Source: Serinicoccus marinus DSM 15273
Lineage (GTDB): Bacteria; Actinomycetota; Actinomycetes; Actinomycetales; Dermatophilaceae
Assembly (NCBI RefSeq): GCF_008386315.1
Contig: NZ_CP043808.1
Location: forward strand, 62,001-126,000
Reading direction: 5' to 3'
DNA length: 64,000 nt
Shown here piece by piece: positions 62,094 to 64,000 of the stretch. The stretch's first letter is position 1. Each line of letters opens with the position of its first letter. Below the pieces are notes generated by a model. It was given only the letters and a program-made list of their open reading frames with translations. It searched no databases and was not told the origin of the DNA. The position numbers and the translations under genes were made by a program.

Positions 62094-62313
62094 CGTCACC
62101 CTCCTGGTGCTCGTCAGGGCCGGACCGGTGTGTCCAACCCTTGTCCTATGTAGGGCAGTCTCCTCCTTCGAACCGCGCGGCACAAGGGGAAGTGGGTGAG
62201 ACATACTCGACAAAAACTTTTGACAAAGGATGAATCCGCCCGGGGTTGTCGGCTCGTAATGGTGAGTGAGGGTGGAACCAGTCCACCCCAGCTGCGATGA
62301 AGGAGCACCCCTC
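62094..62313. promoter_or_regulatory. Divergent promoter region with AT-rich direct repeat
   Basis: This 220-bp gap separates the FHA operon from the DUF4397-sortase operon. It contains an unusually AT-rich stretch at about 62199-62230 with the hexamer GACAAA repeated 13 bases apart (within CGACAAAAAC and TTGACAAAGG). TTGACA at 62220-62225 resembles a -35 box, but no clear -10 follows at 16-18 bases. The repeats could be an activator site. Confidence 0.3.
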
Positions 62314-63126
62314 ATGCGGAAGATCACAGCCACGGGCGCCGTCGCCCTGCTGGCCGGCGCCAGCACGGTCGCCCTCGCCGGTCCGGCGATGGCCGACAAC
62401 CACGAGGCCACGGTCTCGGTCCTGCACGGTGTCCCCGGTCTCACCGTCGACGTCTACGTCAACGGTGAGGAGACCGTCCCCGACTTCGAGCCCGGCACGC
62501 TGACCGACCCGATGATGCTCCCCGAGGGCAGCTACGACATCGAGGTGTATGCCGACGGCGACGACCCCGAGTCGGCCGAGCCGGCCATCTCCGCCGAGGG
62601 CGTCGAGGTGCCGGGAGGCGCCAACGTCACCCTCGCCGCGCACCTGATGGAGGACGGCACCCCGACGCTGTCCGCCTTCGCCAACGACACCTCCGCGCTC
62701 GACGCCGGCCAGGCCCGGCTGACCGTCCGGCACGCGGCAGCGGCCCCGGCGGTCGACGTGCGCGCCGGGGGCAGCCCCGTGGTGGAGGGGCTCACCAACC
62801 CCAACGAGGGGATCCTCAACCTCGAGGCCGCCATGGTGTCGGCCGACGTGGTGCTCGCGGGCACCGAGGACGTCGTGATCGGCCCGGCCGACCTCGACCT
62901 CGCCGAGGGCACCAACACCATCGTCTACGCGTGGGGCTCCGCCGAGGACGGCACGCTCGACCTCGCGGTGCAGACCATCGACGGCCTGCACGGTGACCCG
63001 GGCGGCGTCCCCTCGGGCCAGGGTGGCCTGGCCACCTCGGGGCCGGTCCTCGCGGTGCTCCTCATGGCCGGCGCTGCCGGTGCGGTGCTCGCCGGCAGCC
63101 GCCTGGTCCGTCGCGAGGTCGCCTGA
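62314..63126 (+). CDS. DUF4397 surface protein with C-terminal anchor
   Basis: Encodes 270 residues. A Sec signal peptide with cleavage near AMA-DN is followed by two DUF4397 beta domains (VSVLHGVPGLTVDVYVNG, then RLTVRHAAAAPAVDVRAGG). The end has a Gly-rich spacer, LATSG, a hydrophobic helix LAVLLMAGAAGAVLAGS and a basic tail RLVRREVA. That order is a sortase-type sorting signal, with LATSG resembling the LAXTG motif of class E sortases. The next gene encodes a sortase, so the pair probably anchors this protein to the wall. ATG 62314 has an AAGGAG site. Confidence 0.75.
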   Translation: MRKITATGAVALLAGASTVALAGPAMADNHEATVSVLHGVPGLTVDVYVNGEETVPDFEPGTLTDPMMLPEGSYDIEVYADGDDPESAEPAISAEGVEVPGGANVTLAAHLMEDGTPTLSAFANDTSALDAGQARLTVRHAAAAPAVDVRAGGSPVVEGLTNPNEGILNLEAAMVSADVVLAGTEDVVIGPADLDLAEGTNTIVYAWGSAEDGTLDLAVQTIDGLHGDPGGVPSGQGGLATSGPVLAVLLMAGAAGAVLAGSRLVRREVA

Positions 63127-63129
63127 CCC

Positions 63130-63872
63130 TTGCCCCGGACCCAGCCCCGCCGCGGCCGGTTCTCGCCGGTCGCGGCGGTGGCCCTGCTCAGCAGTCTCGC
63201 GGTCGTCGCACTCGCCCTCTGGGGCTTGCAGCGCGATCCGCTCCCCGCTGCCGCCGACTTCGGGTCGCCCACCCCTGCGGCCCCCTCACCGGCGGGTGGG
63301 TCGGAGGCAGCAGGCGCCGCGGTGGACCCTGTCCCCACCGCGGCGCCCCCGCAGGACGGTGGCGCGGTCGTGGAGCAGCGACCGGGCACCAGGGACGCCT
63401 CGATCCCCGACGAGCCCGACGCCACGACGTCCCCGCCCGTCCGGCTCCTCGTCCCCGACCTCGGGCTGGACGTCCCGCTCGACGCCGTCGGCGTCACGGA
63501 TGACGGCCTCATGGAGGTCCCGAGGACGCCGACCGGGCGGGCTGGTACCGCTTCGGCCCCTCGCCGGGTGACGACACGGGGTCCGCCGTCCTCGCGGGCC
63601 ACGTCGACGACCGGGAGGGCCCCGGTGCCTTCATGGCGCTGACCGAGGCGCAGGAGGACATGCGGGTCGTCGTCGAGCACGATGACGGCTCGCGCACCGA
63701 CTACACCGTCACCGCCCGCCGCACCACCGACAAGAAGGAGCTGCCCGTCGATGATCTCTTCGACCGCGACGGTCCGCCCCTGCTGCAGCTCGTCACCTGC
63801 ACCGGCCCCTGGTCGGAGCGCGCAGGAAGCTACCGTGACAACCTCGTCGTCACCGCGACACCCGTCGGGTGA
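63130..63872 (+). CDS. Class E/F-type sortase (frameshifted)
   Basis: TTG 63130 begins a basic N-terminus and one transmembrane helix (VAAVALLSSLAVVALALWG), then a Pro/Ala-rich stem. The catalytic domain starts with RLLVPDLGLDVPLDAVGV. A missing C near 63522 shifts the frame; the rest has the catalytic His in VLAGHVDD, the Cys in LVTCTGPW and the Arg in GSYRDNL. Repaired length is about 248 residues. TTG is supported by tight spacing, three bases after the substrate gene's stop. It most likely anchors the adjacent DUF4397 protein. Confidence 0.8.
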
Positions 63873-63888
63873 CGGCGCTCCCTCACTC

Positions 63889-64000
63889 TCAGGAGGGCCG
63901 GCGCAGCAGGAGCTGGTCGACGCCCATCCGCCCGGCGGCAAAGGTCCACGCCCCGGCGGCGAGGTAGAGCTCCCAGACCCGGGTGACCTCCTCGCCGCCC
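63889..64000 (-). CDS. C-terminus of a cyclopropane-fatty-acid-synthase-like methyltransferase (cut by window end)
   Basis: Only the last 36 codons are in the window. They read RVWELYLAAGAWTFAAGRMGVDQLLL and end RRPS, which matches the C-terminal end of SAM-dependent cyclopropane fatty acid synthase family enzymes, where a Trp/Tyr-rich helix ends in a GRMGVxQ motif. The gene continues beyond 64000. Confidence 0.6.
   Translation of the reverse strand, partial: GGEEVTRVWELYLAAGAWTFAAGRMGVDQLLLRRPS

Noticed and set aside
1..64000. tRNA, rRNA, CRISPR arrays, insertion sequences or prophage
   Set aside because: No cloverleaf-like, regularly spaced repeat, transposase or phage structural sequences were found on reading both strands.

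Overview
The window looks like a chromosomal segment of a high-GC Gram-positive bacterium (Actinomycetota), most likely order Micrococcales near Intrasporangiaceae/Ornithinimicrobiaceae. This is inferred from strong GC bias, GTG/TTG starts, many leaderless -10 boxes of the form TANNNT-N6-ATG/GTG, WXG100 proteins, a perfect mycobacterial-type LexA box, a 13E12-type HNH gene, an ArsA/CC-terminal small-protein pair and an aryl-carotenoid cluster. I see no tRNA, rRNA, CRISPR array, insertion sequence or prophage.

Layout. 1-5 kb: an exonuclease III homologue, a truncated MFS transporter, a multiply frameshifted fused receiver/thioredoxin-reductase-like gene and a CPA1 Na+/H+ antiporter with a C-terminal UBP zinc finger. 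5.3-8.8 kb: a methylcitrate-cycle operon prpD-prpB-prpC for propionyl-CoA. 9.0-18.3 kb: a carotenoid cluster, namely an idi::crtE fusion, crtI, a lycopene cyclase, crtB, a small membrane protein, a P450, crtU and crtT. The gene content predicts aromatic, probably ring-hydroxylated carotenoids of the isorenieratene type. 18.4-22.6 kb: an ABC-2 exporter and a lipoprotein. 22.6-26.3 kb: a heterodimeric ABC exporter with a palindromic operator candidate. 26.6-30.3 kb: a large secreted subtilase with three cell-wall-binding repeats and a strong terminator. 30.4-38.5 kb: ArsA-like ATPase, small CC-terminal protein, CstA-type transporter, a histidine kinase/response regulator/DUF4097 operon and an ATP-dependent DNA ligase.

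38.6-43.8 kb holds the most unusual region: two WXG100-like proteins, a DUF1023 alpha/beta hydrolase and a family of lipoproteins. The array was remodelled by a tandem duplication of about 1.55 kb whose breakpoint is a shared 10-bp sequence, leaving a lipoprotein::hydrolase chimera. 45.4-48.4 kb holds a second, five-gene cassette encoding a protein with a glycine-zipper tail, a small membrane protein, two uncharacterised soluble proteins and a WXG100-like protein. Both resemble type VII secretion substrates and accessories, but no secretion ATPase is present here.

48.5-54.2 kb carries an FAD oxidoreductase, an amidase, a LexA-boxed HNH/DUF222 gene and a Fpg/Nei glycosylase lacking its catalytic Pro2. 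54.4-60.9 kb is an operon (permease, glutamine-synthetase-like enzyme, glutamyl hydrolase, aldehyde dehydrogenase, SDR) with a divergent GntR regulator. It fits ethanolamine or polyamine catabolism through gamma-glutamyl intermediates. 61-64 kb has an FHA protein, a DUF4397 surface protein with its sortase, and the end of a cyclopropane-fatty-acid-synthase-like gene.

Caution on sequence quality: at least a dozen single-base or two-base indels break otherwise well conserved genes, often in G/C runs. Many probably reflect assembly or consensus error rather than biology. Most operons use 4-nt ATGA/GTGA stop-start overlaps, which fixed many of the starts chosen here.
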